Assembly (NCBI RefSeq): GCF_019320115.1
Contig: NC_089581.1
Coordinates: 67,732,166-67,796,165 of the forward strand
Origin: Miscanthus floridulus
Lineage: Eukaryota; Streptophyta; Magnoliopsida; Poales; Poaceae
Reading direction: 5' to 3'
DNA length: 64,000 bases
In this document: piece after piece, positions 30,165 to 41,837 of the stretch
How the letters are laid out: each line of letters begins with the position of its first letter
Position numbering within the stretch: position 1 is the stretch's first letter
Notes under the pieces: generated by a model
Databases searched by the model: none
Told to the model about the DNA's origin: nothing
What the model saw: only the letters and a program-made list of their open reading frames with translations
Position numbers and translations under genes: made by a program

Positions 30165-33100
30165 TCGCCCGGGGGACGTTTGTGTACTAAGGAGATGGTA
30201 TACCAGGTACCCGTAAACCTGGGTGGGCATATTTTTCCCACTACCATGATTATCCTTAAGGATCAGGATATAGATGTAATCTTGGGAATGAATTGGATGC
30301 ATCAGCATAAGGCTGTTATAGATGCTTTGAATAGGACTTTAAGTGTAAGTTTGCCTGATAGTAATTCTCAACTTCTCATCCAACTTCCAACCCTAAGAAG
30401 ATCAGTGGGCAAGATTTGTGCGACTGCTGTCAAAGAGATTAGAGATATTCCAGTAGTGTGTGAATTTCCAGATGTGTTTCCAGAAGATTTACCCGGTCTA
30501 CCACCCGATAGGGATGTACAATTCAATATAGAGTTACAACCCGGAACAGCTCCGATTTCTCGGAGAGCTTATAGGATGCCACCTAAGGAATTGGCCGAGT
30601 TGAAGACTCAGTTACAAGAATTGATTGAGAAAGGGTTTATCCAACCTAGTTCTTCACCTTGGGGATGTCCGGCAATTTTTGTGAAAAAGAAAGATGAGAC
30701 CCTGAGGTTATGTGTTGACTATCGTCCATTGAATGAAGTGACCATCAAAAATAAGTATCCATTACCTCGGATAGATTTGCTTTTTGATCAGTTGGTCGGA
30801 GCCAAAGTTTTCTCCAAGATAGATTTGAGATCAGGGTATCACCAAATTAAGATAAAGCCTGAAGATATTCCCAAAACGGCATTTACCACAAGATATGGAT
30901 TATATGAATACTTAGTAATGTCTTTTGGTTTGACAAATGCTCCCGCTCATTTCATGTATCTGATGAACTCAGTATTCATGCCTGAGCTAGACAAGTTTGT
31001 AGTGGTGTTTATTGATGACATTCTAGTGTATTCCAAGAATAAGGAAGAACATGCGGAACATCTCAGAATTGTTCTGACCCGCTTGAGAGAACATCAACTA
31101 TATGCCAAGTTCAGCAAGTGCGATTTTTGGCTTAAGGAAGTGCAATTTCTTGGACATGTCTTGTCAGCTGAAGGAGTTGCAGTTGATCCCGGCAAAGTGA
31201 GGGATGTGCTTGATTGGAAACCACCAACCACAGTTCATCAAGTTTGGAGTTTTCTTGGATTGGCGGGGTATTACCGTCGGTTTATTTCAGAATTCTCTAA
31301 AGTATCAAAACCTATAACTGAATTGTTGAAGAACCAAGTCAAGTTTGTCTGGTCATCAGATTGTGAAGAGGCTTTCCAGACTTTAAAAAGGCTGTTGACT
31401 ACTGCGCCAGTGTTAGCTCAACCTGATATCGAGAAGCCGTTTGATGTTTATTGTGATGCTTCTGGTATTGGTATTGGATGTGTGTTGATGCAAGAAGGTC
31501 GAGTCATTGCCTATGCATCCAGGCAACTTAAGCAGCATGAAGAACACTATCCGACCCATGACTTGGAGTTAGCAGCTGTGGTTCATGCTCTAAAGATTTG
31601 GCGGCATTACCTGCTTGGTAATACGTGCCATATATATACAGACCACAAAAGCTTAAAGTATATCTTTACTCAGTCAGAGTTGAACATGCGACAAAGAAGA
31701 TGGTTAGAACTAATTAAGGATTACGATTTGGAAGTACATTATCACCCTGGTAAAGCAAATGTAGTTGCAGATGCTCTCAGTCGCAAAAGTTATTGCAATT
31801 GTGTGATAACAGTGAGAACAATGGGTCTGAATTTATGTCAAGAAATGGAGAAGTTGAATGTAGAAGTAATTCAACAAGGAAGTTTGACTAACATAATTGT
31901 TGAAGCTACTATTCGAGATCAAGTTATTGCTGCTCAAAAGGAAAACAAGGGTATAGTCCATATCAAGGAAAGAGTCAGGGATGGAAGAGCAGAATGTTTT
32001 AGCATAGATAATGAAGATGTGTTATGGTTCAAGGATCGCCTGGTAGTACCAAAAGTTCCTAAGTTGCGGCAGTCAATTCTAGATGAGGCACATGCTACTA
32101 GGTTATCTATCCATCCGGGAAGCAACAAGATGTACCAGGATTTGAAGCAAAGATTCTGGTGGACTAAAATGAAAATAGAGATTGCTAGATATATAGCAAA
32201 GTGTGATACCTGTCAAAAGGTGAAAGCTATACATTTGAGGTCTGCTGGTGAGTTACAACCATTACCTATTCCATCTTGGAAGTGGGAGGACATCAGTATG
32301 GATTTTATTGTTGGTCTACCCAAGACATCAAAGGGATTTGACTCAGTATGGGTTATTGTAGATCGACTCACTAAGTCAGCACATTTTCTTCCAGTCAAGA
32401 CCATATATCCTACGATCCAATATGCTAAGATGTATTTGGCAAGAATCATGAGTCTCCATGGAGTACCCAAGACTATAGTGTCAGATAGGGGTACACAATT
32501 TGTCTCCAGCTTTTGGAAACACTTACATGCTTCGTTAGGTACCAAACTTCTGTATAGCACAGCTTATCATCCGCAGACTGATGGGCAGACTGAAAGAGTC
32601 AATCAAGTACTTGAAGACATGTTAAGGTGTTGTGTCCTTAACTATTCCAATAAGTGGGATGAGTGCTTACCTTTGGCTGAGTTCTCATACAACAATAGTT
32701 ATCAGGAAAGCATTAGAATGGCTCCATTTGAAGCACTCTATGGTCGTAGATGCAGAACATCATTGAGTTGGTCTGAGCCAGGAGAGAGAAGATTCTTTGG
32801 AGTTGACCTTGTGAAAGAAACAGAAGACAAGGTTAGGCAAATACAGAGTAATTTGAAGATAGCTCAGTCCCACCAAAAGAGTTACGCGGATAGACGACGG
32901 AGACCATTGGTATTTAACAAAGGAGATTTTGTATATCTGAAAGTATCACCAATGAAGGGAGTTAACCGTTTTGGTGTTAAAGGAAAGTTGGCACCCCGAT
33001 ATATTAGACCCTATCAAATTTTAGAGAGGTATGGGAAAGTAGCATATCGTTTGAAATTACCTGAACATCTTGCAGCTGTGCATGATGTGTTCCATGTTTC

Positions 33101-33344
33101 TCAATTGAAGAAGTGTCTCCGAGTGCCTGAACAGAATGTTGAAGTTGAAGGAGTGGAACTAGAACCAGATTTAACTTATTCCGAATATCCTATCCGAGTG
33201 TTAGATCAGAAAGATCGTGTTACTCGAAGACGGACAATCAAGTTCTATAAAATACAATGGAATCAACATTCAGAAGAGGAAGCTACCTGGGAATCAAAAG
33301 ATTACTTGTTAGAAAAGTTTCCAGAGTTTCTAGCGTCGATATAG
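30165..33344 (+). CDS. pol: Pol of element B: protease C-terminus, RT, RNase H, integrase, chromodomain
   Basis: An open frame of more than 1050 codons in phase with gag. In order: protease end ([16 protein letters not shown]), RT with [10 protein letters not shown] and catalytic FIDD at 31008-31019, RNase H with [10 protein letters not shown] and [10 protein letters not shown] (about 31435-31800), and the integrase zinc domain HPGSNKMY...CDTCQKVKA (32110-32225). The integrase core follows with Asp 32301-32303, Asp 32484-32486 and Glu 32592-32594 (35 residues between the last two), then [14 protein letters not shown] and a C-terminal chromodomain ([17 protein letters not shown], about 33247-33300). 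All key residues are present. Only the two upstream TAG codons separate this from a single gag-pol frame of about 1497 codons from 28851. Confidence 0.92.
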   Translation, partial: SPGGRLCTKEMVYQVPVNLGGHIFPTTMIILKDQDIDVILGMNWMHQHKAVIDALNRTLSVSLPDSNSQLLIQLPTLRRSVGKICATAVKEIRDIPVVCEFPDVFPEDLPGLPPDRDVQFNIELQPGTAPISRRAYRMPPKELAELKTQLQELIEKGFIQPSSSPWGCPAIFVKKKDETLRLCVDYRPLNEVTIKNKYPLPRIDLLFDQLVGAKVFSKIDLRSGYHQIKIKPEDIPKTAFTTRYGLYEYLVMSFGLTNAPAHFMYLMNSVFMPELDKFVVVFIDDILVYSKNKEEHAEHLRIVLTRLREHQLYAKFSKCDFWLKEVQFLGHVLSAEGVAVDPGKVRDVLDWKPPTTVHQVWSFLGLAGYYRRFISEFSKVSKPITELLKNQVKFVWSSDCEEAFQTLKRLLTTAPVLAQPDIEKPFDVYCDASGIGIGCVLMQEGRVIAYASRQLKQHEEHYPTHDLELAAVVHALKIWRHYLLGNTCHIYTDHKSLKYIFTQSELNMRQRRWLELIKDYDLEVHYHPGKANVVADALSRKSYCNCVITVRTMGLNLCQEMEKLNVEVIQQGSLTNIIVEATIRDQVIAAQKENKGIVHIKERVRDGRAECFSIDNEDVLWFKDRLVVPKVPKLRQSILDEAHATRLSIHPGSNKMYQDLKQRFWWTKMKIEIARYIAKCDTCQKVKAIHLRSAGELQPLPIPSWKWEDISMDFIVGLPKTSKGFDSVWVIVDRLTKSAHFLPVKTIYPTIQYAKMYLARIMSLHGVPKTIVSDRGTQFVSSFWKHLHASLGTKLLYSTAYHPQTDGQTERVNQVLEDMLRCCVLNYSNKWDECLPLAEFSYNNSYQESIRMAPFEALYGRRCRTSLSWSEPGERRFFGVDLVKETEDKVRQIQSNLKIAQSHQKSYADRRRRPLVFNKGDFVYLKVSPMKGVNRFGVKGKLAPRYIRPYQILERYGKVAYRLKLPEHLAAVHDVFHVSQLKKCLRVPEQNVEVEGVELEPDLTYSEYPIRVLDQKDRVTRRRTIKFYKIQWNQHSEEEATWESKDYLLEKFPEFLASI

Positions 33345-33490
33345 AATAATGTTAGTTGAGCTCGGTTACTACAAATTGTGTTTTGTAAAAGAACCTTAGT
33401 TGTTTTATGGACAGAGTTTGTATGTGTTCTTGCGACACATTTCCTTTTCCATTACTTACCCTATGGCTTTGAATCTCGGGGCGAGATTTC
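33345..33490 (+). other. 3' untranslated part of element B
   Basis: Short non-coding stretch between the pol stop and the polypurine tract, with no other feature seen. Confidence 0.6.
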
Positions 33491-33506
33491 TTTTAGGGGG
33501 AAGGAT
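33491..33506 (+). other. Polypurine tract of element B
   Basis: TTTTAGGGGGAAGGAT ends directly at the right LTR start TGTAACACC. Confidence 0.85.
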
Positions 33507-36500
33507 TGTAACACCTCAGGTGTTTAAAATACTAAAACCTGACATATCATCATATGCATTGCAAAGCATTTGGCATTTGGTGAAAACTTTGAGATGCATA
33601 CACTAAAACGAGTTTATATTCATGTGGTATGTGTTGAATTGTATTGTTTGACTTAAATTTAAAGTTTGTTTGGATTTTTGAATTTTTCGAGAAAACCCCG
33701 ATTTTCAGCATTTAAATCCTACCCTGAAAATCCATTTCAAAATCTAAGCATATTTTGGGGTTGATCCCAAAAGCAAAAGTGTAGAGCTTGGCAAGTTAAG
33801 CAAAGTTTATTTTCGGAGTTTTTCAAGTTGTTTAGAAAAATTTTGAGTAATTCAAAGAGGCGTAATTCGTTAAATATCCCCTATTTGAATTTAAAAGATC
33901 ATTTCAAAATCTAGACCGAATTAGAAGATGGTTATAAAAGCAAAGTTGTAGAACTTTTGATTTTGAACAACTTTTGTTTTTGGAGATTTTTGAGTTGTTA
34001 TGAAAATTTGAGAGTAATTGGTGAATTTTGGCGAATGGCAATTCTGTAATTTGGATGAACAGTGTCCACCGCCGAAGCTACATGGCCGGCGATCTTTGGT
34101 TTGCTTCCAGGCGCGGTCGTGGCCGTCTTTGGCGTCGCGCTGGCACGGTGAAGGCCACAGCGCAGCTTCCTTGAGCTTCTGAGCCGTGTTATTTGAACCG
34201 AGGCGCCGTCGTCGTCGTTTTTCTTCTTCCTCTGTTTTTTTCCCCGTCGTCACCGCCGCAGCTCCGTCGAGCTCTCGCCGTCGACTTAGCGCCGTTGCCG
34301 TCTCAGCAAAGCGTGCTCCAGCTCCGCCGTATCCTTGCGCATCCAGCCAACCCACCAATTCAGCTAGTCTAAGTCAGGAACTCGAGTTGCATCGTCTTCT
34401 TCCTCGCGGCCGGCAACTCCTCCGCCGAGCGCGATTCGCCGCGGCCAGAGCTCCACGGTGCATCTTCGTCCCTGGTTTTGACTGATTCTGTTTCATCTCG
34501 ATACTGTGGTGCTTACTACATAGTTGGTTGTTCATTTTGACCACTGCAGTCGCTGGTACACCATCGCCGATGATGTTTTTCTCCGCCGTGATCATCGTGA
34601 TCGTCGTCACGCCTCTCCGTTGCTTCTCCGACCTCGCTCCTTGCTTCAACGCGTTCGGGGTGAGCTGCTGGTGCTTCCTGAGCCATCCGTTTAAGCTTTA
34701 CAGGTCTCACATCGCCGGCGTAGTGCAGCAGCACCGTCGTGGCCGCCATGGTCGACGTAGTGCTCGGTTCAGTCCATAATTGATCGCGTTAGTGCCATAA
34801 ATCGATGCGCCTAGACTTGGTGATCATTTTGGTACGTTGGTCGTCGCCGGTGATCTCACCGTCGGCGAGAAATCGCCGGTCAGAGCCGTCGCTGCCATGG
34901 TCAACGTCGGAGGTTGAAGATGACATGTGGGACCCGGGTGTCAGTGACTCAGCGTTCTAAGTGGATTTTCTATTTTTCAGAATTAAATGAATAGTGCTAT
35001 AATTTGTTATTTTTGTGTAGAATTATTTAGAGCTCCAAAAATTATGAAAATTTTTGTGTAAATTCTCTATGATGTATATTATATAACAAAAATTTGAAAT
35101 ATTGATTTCCAGTATTTTTGGGGTATGATAAAAATTGCTCAATTAATTAATAAATGACTTTCCATGATTTTTCTAGGCTTATTTACTTGTCCAAAAATTA
35201 TGAAATTTGTTTTGCCACTTAGTTATCATGTAATGAACATTTACTAAAATTTTGAGCTCAATTAGAATAAGTTGATTTATTTCATAATTTTGAATTAAAT
35301 AATTAATTCATAAAAGCAAATAGTAACCTTTAGTGATTTAGGTTTTGTTTGAAATTTTGGATTGAGTGATGACCTTGGGTCATTTGTTGTTAACGATCCT
35401 TGGCAGTTGATGTATGTATTTACGAAAAAGAATTAGTTTGTTTGACTTGCTACTGTACCGCGAAGGAAAGTTGTATTCAAATTATTAATTTTTCATCCCT
35501 CATCGAGCATCATGTTTCGAATTCCGCATCATGTTAAACATGGCATTGTTATTACGTGTAGTGAACGAAGGTGAAAACGTGGTAGTTAATCAAGCTGTTG
35601 AAGAGGTTAATCCGTCTGTTGAGGTCGGGTCGAATACTTGTGTGACGTCGTAGGAATCGGACTTTTCCGTCAACGAAGGCAAGCCCCGGATGCATACAAC
35701 CCTACCTTGTGTTTTACAAATTAATTTTGCTTTTGCTTTCCGTTACTGCATTAAGTGATTAGGAGTTAAGTAAGAGCCAAATTGGTGCATTACCATCCTT
35801 GTTATTCCATATTTACCATATTACCAGTTTTTAAACTCGTATATGCCTAGTTTTGCTTAGCTATGCGTAGAACGATGAAAGTCGGGTGATTACCTGCCAC
35901 CTGCAAGTTACAAATAGAACACTGGTTAACTATGTTAACATGTGATATGGAAATGTGGAGTAATAAATCTAGATCGAGCGGACTCGGTGAGTGTGAGCCA
36001 TAAGACATGGAGGTCTTGTGAGCGGGTTCTTTCCGCCTGTGTCGATTAAGGCACGTCCGTTGTTGAATTGCATGAGGTGAGAATTTGTAGTACTAACCAC
36101 ATACTCCGGTAAGCCTGAACTTGGCAATTCTATTACGAGAATGGCTACTCGCGCACTGGGAGTGGAGAGATGGCGGGAATAGCGTGTACCCACGTGGCCA
36201 TGGGCTGGAATGGTGGAGTACTGTGTTCTCGGGTGGCGCGGACCCGTTCTTGTTTTAGAGGATCCGAGGGTAGGTTGGTATATGTAGGTCGGGGACCTGC
36301 ATATGTCGTGTGGTCTGGAATTCCCAGCTGGGTGTTAATCGGTTCGAATCGTTGTTGCTCCTCGGTTATGGAGTCTCAACTCACTGTTCATCATCGTAGA
36401 ATTAATAACCAGAACTTAAATAAGGCTTGTGAAGATGTTGGATATGAAGTTTCATGATCTCAGTGCGGATCGTGTCAGCTTTGTATATAATTCTCGAGAA

Positions 36501-37105
36501 GTTTTCTATATAAAGAATGTTGTTAAAAGAGCTTTTACGCAAAAGAACTTTTATCGTTGTTAAAGCTATACCTTGAATCCCTGAACCTGCATTCCTGAGT
36601 TCTATCAGTTTTATTTCAGTTAAGTCTTGTTGAGTACTTTTGTACTCAGGGTTCGTTGACCCTTGTTGCAGGTGAGCCTCATGAGCAGATCTGTTTTGGA
36701 TCGTGCTGCATGACAGTTGTACCTTGTGATGACATTGAGAAGTAAATGTGTGGCCCTTGGGCAGGGCAATCTCCTTGTGTGTTTTGTATTATATTATAAT
36801 GCCACTCCACTATTTTGTTTTGTAATAAACATCGAACCTAGTTGCGAGGTTTGAAACTACTGTTTTGTAAATTATGTTATTGTAAGACTTCCGCTGTTTT
36901 TACTCTGGTTTTGATATTTGAATAAATGTTGTAATACTGCAATGACTCTGTAATGTGATCCTGCTCGGAAATCGTGGATGATTCGGGGTTCCCCGAGGAC
37001 ACCCGACAGTCTTTTTAAGTTATTGGAAACATATGCATAAATGTCAAAGGTCGTCGGACAGTGACAGGTGTATGTGGGCCCTATAACTTAGGAGGTTCTG
37101 CCACA
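33507..37105 (+). repeat. Right LTR of element B, 3599 bp
   Basis: It is the same from end to end as the left LTR apart from about 35 single-base differences and one T lost from a T run near 34226. Nearly all differences are C/T or G/A; the one clear transversion is in the AACTTTGATCG/AACTTTTATCG phrase near 27150 and 36550. It is followed by the CTAGC target duplication at 37106-37110. Confidence 0.95.
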
Positions 37106-37110
37106 CTAGC
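37106..37110. other. Right target-site duplication of element B
   Basis: CTAGC, identical to 24100-24104. Confidence 0.95.
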
Positions 37111-38361
37111 GCAGCTGGCCGAGCTCTACATCTTGTTCTACAAGCACAACAGTCATCACCAAAAATATGGCTATTCAACTATACAAAGCACATTCGTCGA
37201 TATGCCATACCTGCTTTCTGCTTGGATACATTCTTGAGCTGCTTGGACTTTTGCTCCAACTGCTCGGAAGCACTCGACAGCTGCTTAGACTTGTCGCATA
37301 GCTGCTTGGACACGATCACTAGCTGCTCGAATAGGACACCCTTCTAGTATTCTAGGTCCTACGCATTGGACTCCGCAAGGTCTCACTCATGCTTGGCCCT
37401 CTGGATGTTTCTCTCTATAAGGTTCATCACCTCTTTGAGTTTCTCATTCTCCTCAGCGAGGGGCTCCATCCTCTTTATCAGTTGGCACCATTACTCGGTA
37501 GTCTGAGTTATCCCCTACATAAATGCAAAGATCATGAAGAAGAACAATCTCTAATGTCAAAGATGAACATTACAGATGTAGTATAGACCTTGATTTGTCT
37601 CAACACTTTGGCAAGGGCAGACTCCAGTCTCTTTAGCTCCCTAGTGGTGTCCTCATCTTCAACGACCACCACCTCATCACCGCATCTGTGGAGGATTCGG
37701 ATAGCCTAGGGTCGAGATTCCTCATGTTCGATCTCTTCCACCTCGTCCTCCTCCATAGCGGTTGGAGGCACCACCGGGGGCTCCATGACCAGACAGTGGG
37801 TCTGACCATGCCCTGTGATGCCTTGGGAGGCACTGGTTGCTCCTCAGCCACCACCGGCTTCGCCACCCCAGACTTAGGCATGGCACCGACATCTCCTACA
37901 TTCACCGCTAAAGACTCGCCGGTTTCTATCATTGTCCCGGGCATCGTCGCCGAACCATCTGCCATCGGCGCCAACTGTTCACCACTGCTAAGTCTGCTAG
38001 CAGCTTTAGTTGACTCCTCTATAGGCTGCTGAGCACCCAGGGACTCTGAGATGGGGTCTACCAGCATCCCCTTTGCCCTGGGGCTAGCCTTTGGTTGCTC
38101 TTCAGTCTAGACAGGCGGTGCTAGATCCTCCATGCGCCTCGCTCTGCATCAGATCAACTCATCAATCACCAAAAAAGGATAAGGAAATGACAACCAAATA
38201 ATTCCAAGACAAGGGTACTTACGTAGCAGCTTTCTGGTAGATTTTTCTAAACTGGCACTACCTACATGAGCCCCCAGCCACGGCCTTGGGGTCGATGCAT
38301 GCGTCTTGGGGTGGAGGTCCCAAGGTCTCCGCCATCGGCCTCTCCTTCGCCCATTGCTCCT

Positions 38362-38481
38362 GGGATCCCCTCGCCTACTGCTCGGGGACTCCCTCCGCCC
38401 GCCGCTCCGGGACTCCCCTTGCCTGCTTCTTGGGGACTCCCTTTGCTTGCTGCTCAGGGGCTCCCATTGCTCGCTATTGGG
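38362..38481 (-). repeat. 24-bp coding repeat in the antisense gene of E, five copies
   Basis: Units start at 38362, 38386, 38410, 38434 and 38458, each near GGGACTCCCCTTGCCTGCTT followed by CTTG. On the - strand they encode an 8-residue Gly/Pro/Ala/Arg-rich repeat that keeps the reading frame of the antisense gene. Confidence 0.85.
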
Positions 38482-39860
38482 GAACTTCCTCCTCTTCCCT
38501 AGATTGTACCTCCACGCACGTGCTACGCGGAGGCACCTTCATGCTCGGTGGAGGAGAAACTAGAACTTTGTCGTCATCTGACCACTCGAACATCACGGTC
38601 CTCCATGTCCGAGTGGTCTGGTCACCACCAAGTGAGATGTCACCCGGCTTGAGGGGAGCGACACCCACCGTCTTTCTCTTCTTCTAGGTCAGCTCGTCTG
38701 CCACTGCCCTCTTCCCTTGGATTTTCTCTGACACTAGGGATGGACTCTCCGATGAGATGCTAACGGCTTCCTCCTCAGGCTACGTTGGTGGCCGGGCATC
38801 TACCGCCTATGGCCAATCACCCCTCGGCACGCCTGAGAAGTACACCGCTCTTTCCTGTGAATGAATCTTTGCATAAGTGAATCAATCCACTGCTCGGCAA
38901 CAATAGAAGATAAAAAGCATCAGGAACACACAATTGAGATATTTACCTGAGGAGGCAAATTCTTGTAGTGAAAGGGCCTCGTCTGCCCTAGCAAGTTGAA
39001 TGAGGCAAATGGAGCGAATAGCTCTATAGCCCGCTCTTGCACTACGTCCCTCGATAGCATCTCCATCCTCTCCTAGGTACCATCGGTCTCCCCCTTGAAA
39101 TCAAAGGCTGTGTGAGCCCTCTCCTTGCAGGGCTGAATGCGGCGCACTATAAAGCTCGCCGCCACCAATCCACCATTGGTCTTCATGCCCTTTATTAACC
39201 CAAGGAGCTCCCTCACTTGCTCCATATCAGCGCTGCTTGGCATCTCTGACCAGCTCTTCTGGCTCTCTGGGATGTCGTCGGTGTCGCAGCGAACAGCAGG
39301 GTGACTCTTCTTCATGTAAAACCACCTAGTGTTCCACCCCTTTAGCTACATGTTCAGTGACATAGTAAGGTACTCGCCCGCCATTCCATCACGCAACTGA
39401 AGGTACACTCCACCGACCACCTTGGAACCACCATCGCCTCTCTTCTTTAGCCAGAACAGGTGACGGAAGAGGTTGAAGTGGGGAAGGATTCCGAGATACA
39501 CCTCACAGAAATGGATGAAGACCGAGATGTGCAAAATGGTATTTGGATGGAGATTGCACAGACTAACCACCCAGAACTTCAACATATCCCTCATGAATGG
39601 ATGAACAGGAAATCCCAACCATGCCAGAAATAATCCTCAAACACTACTAATTCATTAGTATGAGGCATTGGGAAGTGCTGACCGAGGGCTGACCGCCATC
39701 CGATGGTAACGTGGTTAGGAAGAACGCCTGCCTCCACCAATTTGTTGAGCTCCACCTCTCCCATTCGCGATGACACCCACTCTTCGTCACGCCGGGTTTC
39801 AGCGCTCGCCTTCTTTGGGCTCGTCTTCTTCGGTTTCGTAGCTCCCTTCTTCAGTGCCAT

Positions 39861-40929
39861 CTCTCAGATCTAGTAAGGGTTTGGCGGTGGAAGCAAGTGT
39901 AGATTTGAATCTAGAAATGCGAGGGCTGAGGAGGAAGATGAAATGGCAAAGTGGCAAAGGTGGGAGCATGGGGTGCGGTGGCGTAGTTATAAAGCACTCC
40001 CCCCACCTTTTTGCATTCAAGGATTTTTGGGAAACCAATCCCATGGTTTGCGCTTCTTCAAATTCTCCACAACAGCAAGGTGGGCCTGTTACTTAGGCTT
40101 TCGCTCAACTATGGTCCATATCACTGATTTATGTCCGCAATTTGTTATGGCTCGCCGAATATTCACCGACTTCTCTACCAACCGTTATGGCTCGGTAATT
40201 ACTATTGTACAACCATTACTCTGGTATTTTCTCCATGATTCTATTTTCTCCAAGATTTCCTCATGTGGCTAGGGGACTGCGTCAGCATTACGTCTTGGTT
40301 CCTCATCGCATTTGGGTTTTTTCTTTAGTTGACCGCTGTTTCTTACCCTGGCACCACGTGACTACGTCACCTACTATCAGGCTCAAGGACTAAGTGGGCA
40401 CACTTCACCTTGTGGTGAATGTGATTTTTCTTATTTCGAGGCTACGCCCGGGGGCTAGCTGCCTACTCGGTTGGTCTTCTACTATTCTTCTACTTTGGAC
40501 CCTGGCACCACATGACTATGTCATCTACTGTTAGGCTCTAGGACTAAGTGGGCACACTTCACCTCGCGGTGAATGTGTGTGATTTATTCTAGAAGACTCC
40601 ATGCCTCTTGAAGCCAAAGAAGACTATCTCCTTTCGCATGGTCGGACTCTAAGTGGGCACACTTGGTCCACTGCGAGGAAATTTTCTTTTCTGAACTTGA
40701 GCTCCTTTCACCCTAATGGCAAGCCATACTTGGGTTACATTGCTTGGCGATGGTTCACGCTGCTCGGTGATGGTTCATGCTGCTCGGCAACTGTTCACAA
40801 CTGCTCGATAACTCATCACTGTGGTTGGACCATGAGTTTGACTGCTCGGCTTTGTTCGCACCTGCTTAGACAAGCTCAAGATGACATTGCACAATGGGTA
40901 CAAGGCGCTTGGGGACTAGCTATGGGGGG
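39861..40929 (+). repeat. 3' spacer of element E with a 154-bp tandem duplication
   Basis: Upstream of the antisense gene start (39861-40090) the sequence would hold that gene's promoter; no clear TATA was chosen. From 40345 a 154-bp unit beginning CCCTGGCACCACGTGACTAC is repeated at 40499, each copy carrying AAGTGGGCACACTTCACC. The phrase CTGCTCGGTGATGGTTCA is repeated at 40750-40810. The spacer ends with CTATGGGGGG (40920-40929), the likely polypurine tract. No sense-strand gene is visible. Confidence 0.7.
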
Positions 40930-41394
40930 TGCGACCTTGGATACCCATGGAAAACCACATGGGCTACGCCTCCAAGGGTGGCCTAGCCCACAAGATGAAG
41001 CCTTACAGGGCACGACTCTGCTCGATGCCTCCCGTAAGACACCAGGAAGATATCCTGAAGATACTATGAGATCTGTTAGGATACATATGATCCCATGATT
41101 CCTATAATCTATTATTACTTTTTGGTTATCTCTCAGATCTAACTGACTTGTAACCCTACCCCCATGACTATATAAGGTGGGCAGGGACCCCCCTCCAAAC
41201 TCACGCAATTTCATACGATAGCCAATATAATCCAACAGACCATAGGAGTAGGGTATTACGTCATACTAACGGCCTAAATCTGTCTAACTCATGTGTCTCT
41301 ATTGCCTTCTTATTCTTGATTACACACCTCTCTACCAATCAATCTACCTTCGTGGGATACCCCTCGGAGGACTACCGATGATATTCTGTCGACA
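40930..41394 (+). repeat. 3' LTR of element E, 465 bp
   Basis: Starts TGCGACCTTGGATACCC after a G-rich tract and ends TTCTGTCGACA. It matches the truncated 5' LTR (4436-4849) over its last 410 bp with scattered transitions. Directly after it, at 41395, the minus-strand RNase H of D begins. The 5' boundary rests on the G tract and on alignment with the A LTR. Confidence 0.75.
41169..41176 (+). promoter_or_regulatory. TATA box of the E 3' LTR
   Basis: TATATAAG followed by GTGGGCAGGGACCC, as in the 5' LTR. Confidence 0.6.
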
Positions 41395-41837
41395 GTGGCC
41401 AATTTTGCAAAAAAATCAGCAGCATCATTGTCCTTTTGGGGGATGTGATGCAGCTTGATCCCCTGAAATTTGTCCTCAAGCTTGCATACCTCTTGGTAGT
41501 ATGCTCCCATGAGGGGGCTTTTGTAGGAGGACTCCTTCATGACCTGATCGAAGACTAGCTCTGAGTCACTGCGAATGTAGAGTCACGTAGCGCCAAGCTC
41601 GATGACGATGCATAGTCCATTGATGAGGGCCTCATACTCCACAACATTGTTTGAAGCTGAAAAGTGGAGGCAGATGGTGTAGCAGAGCTTACTCCCATCA
41701 AGGGAGATAAGAACCACTCTAGCCCCCGAGTTGAGCGCCATGACGGACCCGTCGAAGTACATTGTCCAGTACTCATGGGTGACATCTAGGGTCAGTAGCT
41801 GGACCTCCATCCATTCGACAACAAAATCCATGAGAGC
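41395..41837 (-). pseudogene. Archaeal-type RNase H of element D (cut by E)
   Basis: On the - strand from 41831 the frame DFVVEWMEVQ leads to MYFDGSVMALNSGA (first Asp), NVVEYEALINGLCIVIELGA (Glu) and, after a stop near 41582, a SDSELVFDQVMKE stretch and KLEDKFQGIKLHHIPQKDND, ending at DFFAKLAT next to element E. This is the second RNase H typical of Tat elements. The linker and integrase that should follow are at 4434 and below. Confidence 0.78.

Larger units (their letters stand above)
24105..37105 (+). mobile_element. Element B: nearly intact Tekay/Del-type chromovirus (gypsy), 13.0 kb
   Basis: LTRs of 3600 bp (24105-27704) and 3599 bp (33507-37105) start TGTAAC and end GCCACA, with a perfect CTAGC target duplication. 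Between them lie a tRNA-Met-like primer site (27708), an extra upstream frame (28109-28672), gag, and a pol with protease, RT, RNase H, integrase and a C-terminal chromodomain, then a polypurine tract. The pol order PR-RT-RH-INT plus chromodomain and the very long LTRs fit the Tekay/Del clade. The LTRs differ at about 35 positions by my count, so the insertion is recent. It sits inside the antisense gene of E. Confidence 0.92.
23528..39860 (-). pseudogene. Antisense multi-exon gene of element E, PF04195-like (degenerate, interrupted by B)
   Basis: Read on the - strand from ATG at 39860, the first exon gives MALKKGATKPKK, then NHVTIGWRSALGQHFPMP. After a frameshift near 39625 it gives a HISVFIHFCEVYLGILPHF stretch and VVGGVYLQLRD. 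This resembles the plant family annotated as putative gypsy-type transposon protein (PF04195). Further exons encode an acidic and Pro-rich region with 8-residue repeats, a Ser/Ala/Pro-rich segment (38067-37633), a coiled coil (KSKQLSSASEQLEQKSKQLK at about 37290-37216) and, beyond element B, a terminal segment ending at 23528. Introns with GT and AG ends are visible at 38855-38946, 38144-38222, 37138-37210 and 23956-24026. Several stops and a frameshift show decay. It lies between pol and the 3' LTR, as antisense genes do in other Tat elements. The molecular function is unknown. Confidence 0.7.
4436..41394 (+). mobile_element. Element E: Tat-type gypsy retrotransposon with antisense gene, carrying three nested insertions
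   Basis: Order on the + strand: truncated 5' LTR 4436-4849, primer site, gag to 7192, protease 7390-7853, [G], RT, RNase H, archaeal-type RNase H and integrase 14078-17184, repeat-rich spacer [H], antisense gene 39860-23528 [B], spacer, 3' LTR 40930-41394. Reading frames resume after each insertion. At G the codons before 8027 and after 14082 rebuild the conserved block preceding RT. Without G, H and B the element is about 12.6 kb. It lies inside D, whose RNase H ends at 41395 and whose integrase resumes at 4434. Every coding part has stops, so it is not autonomous. Confidence 0.8.
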
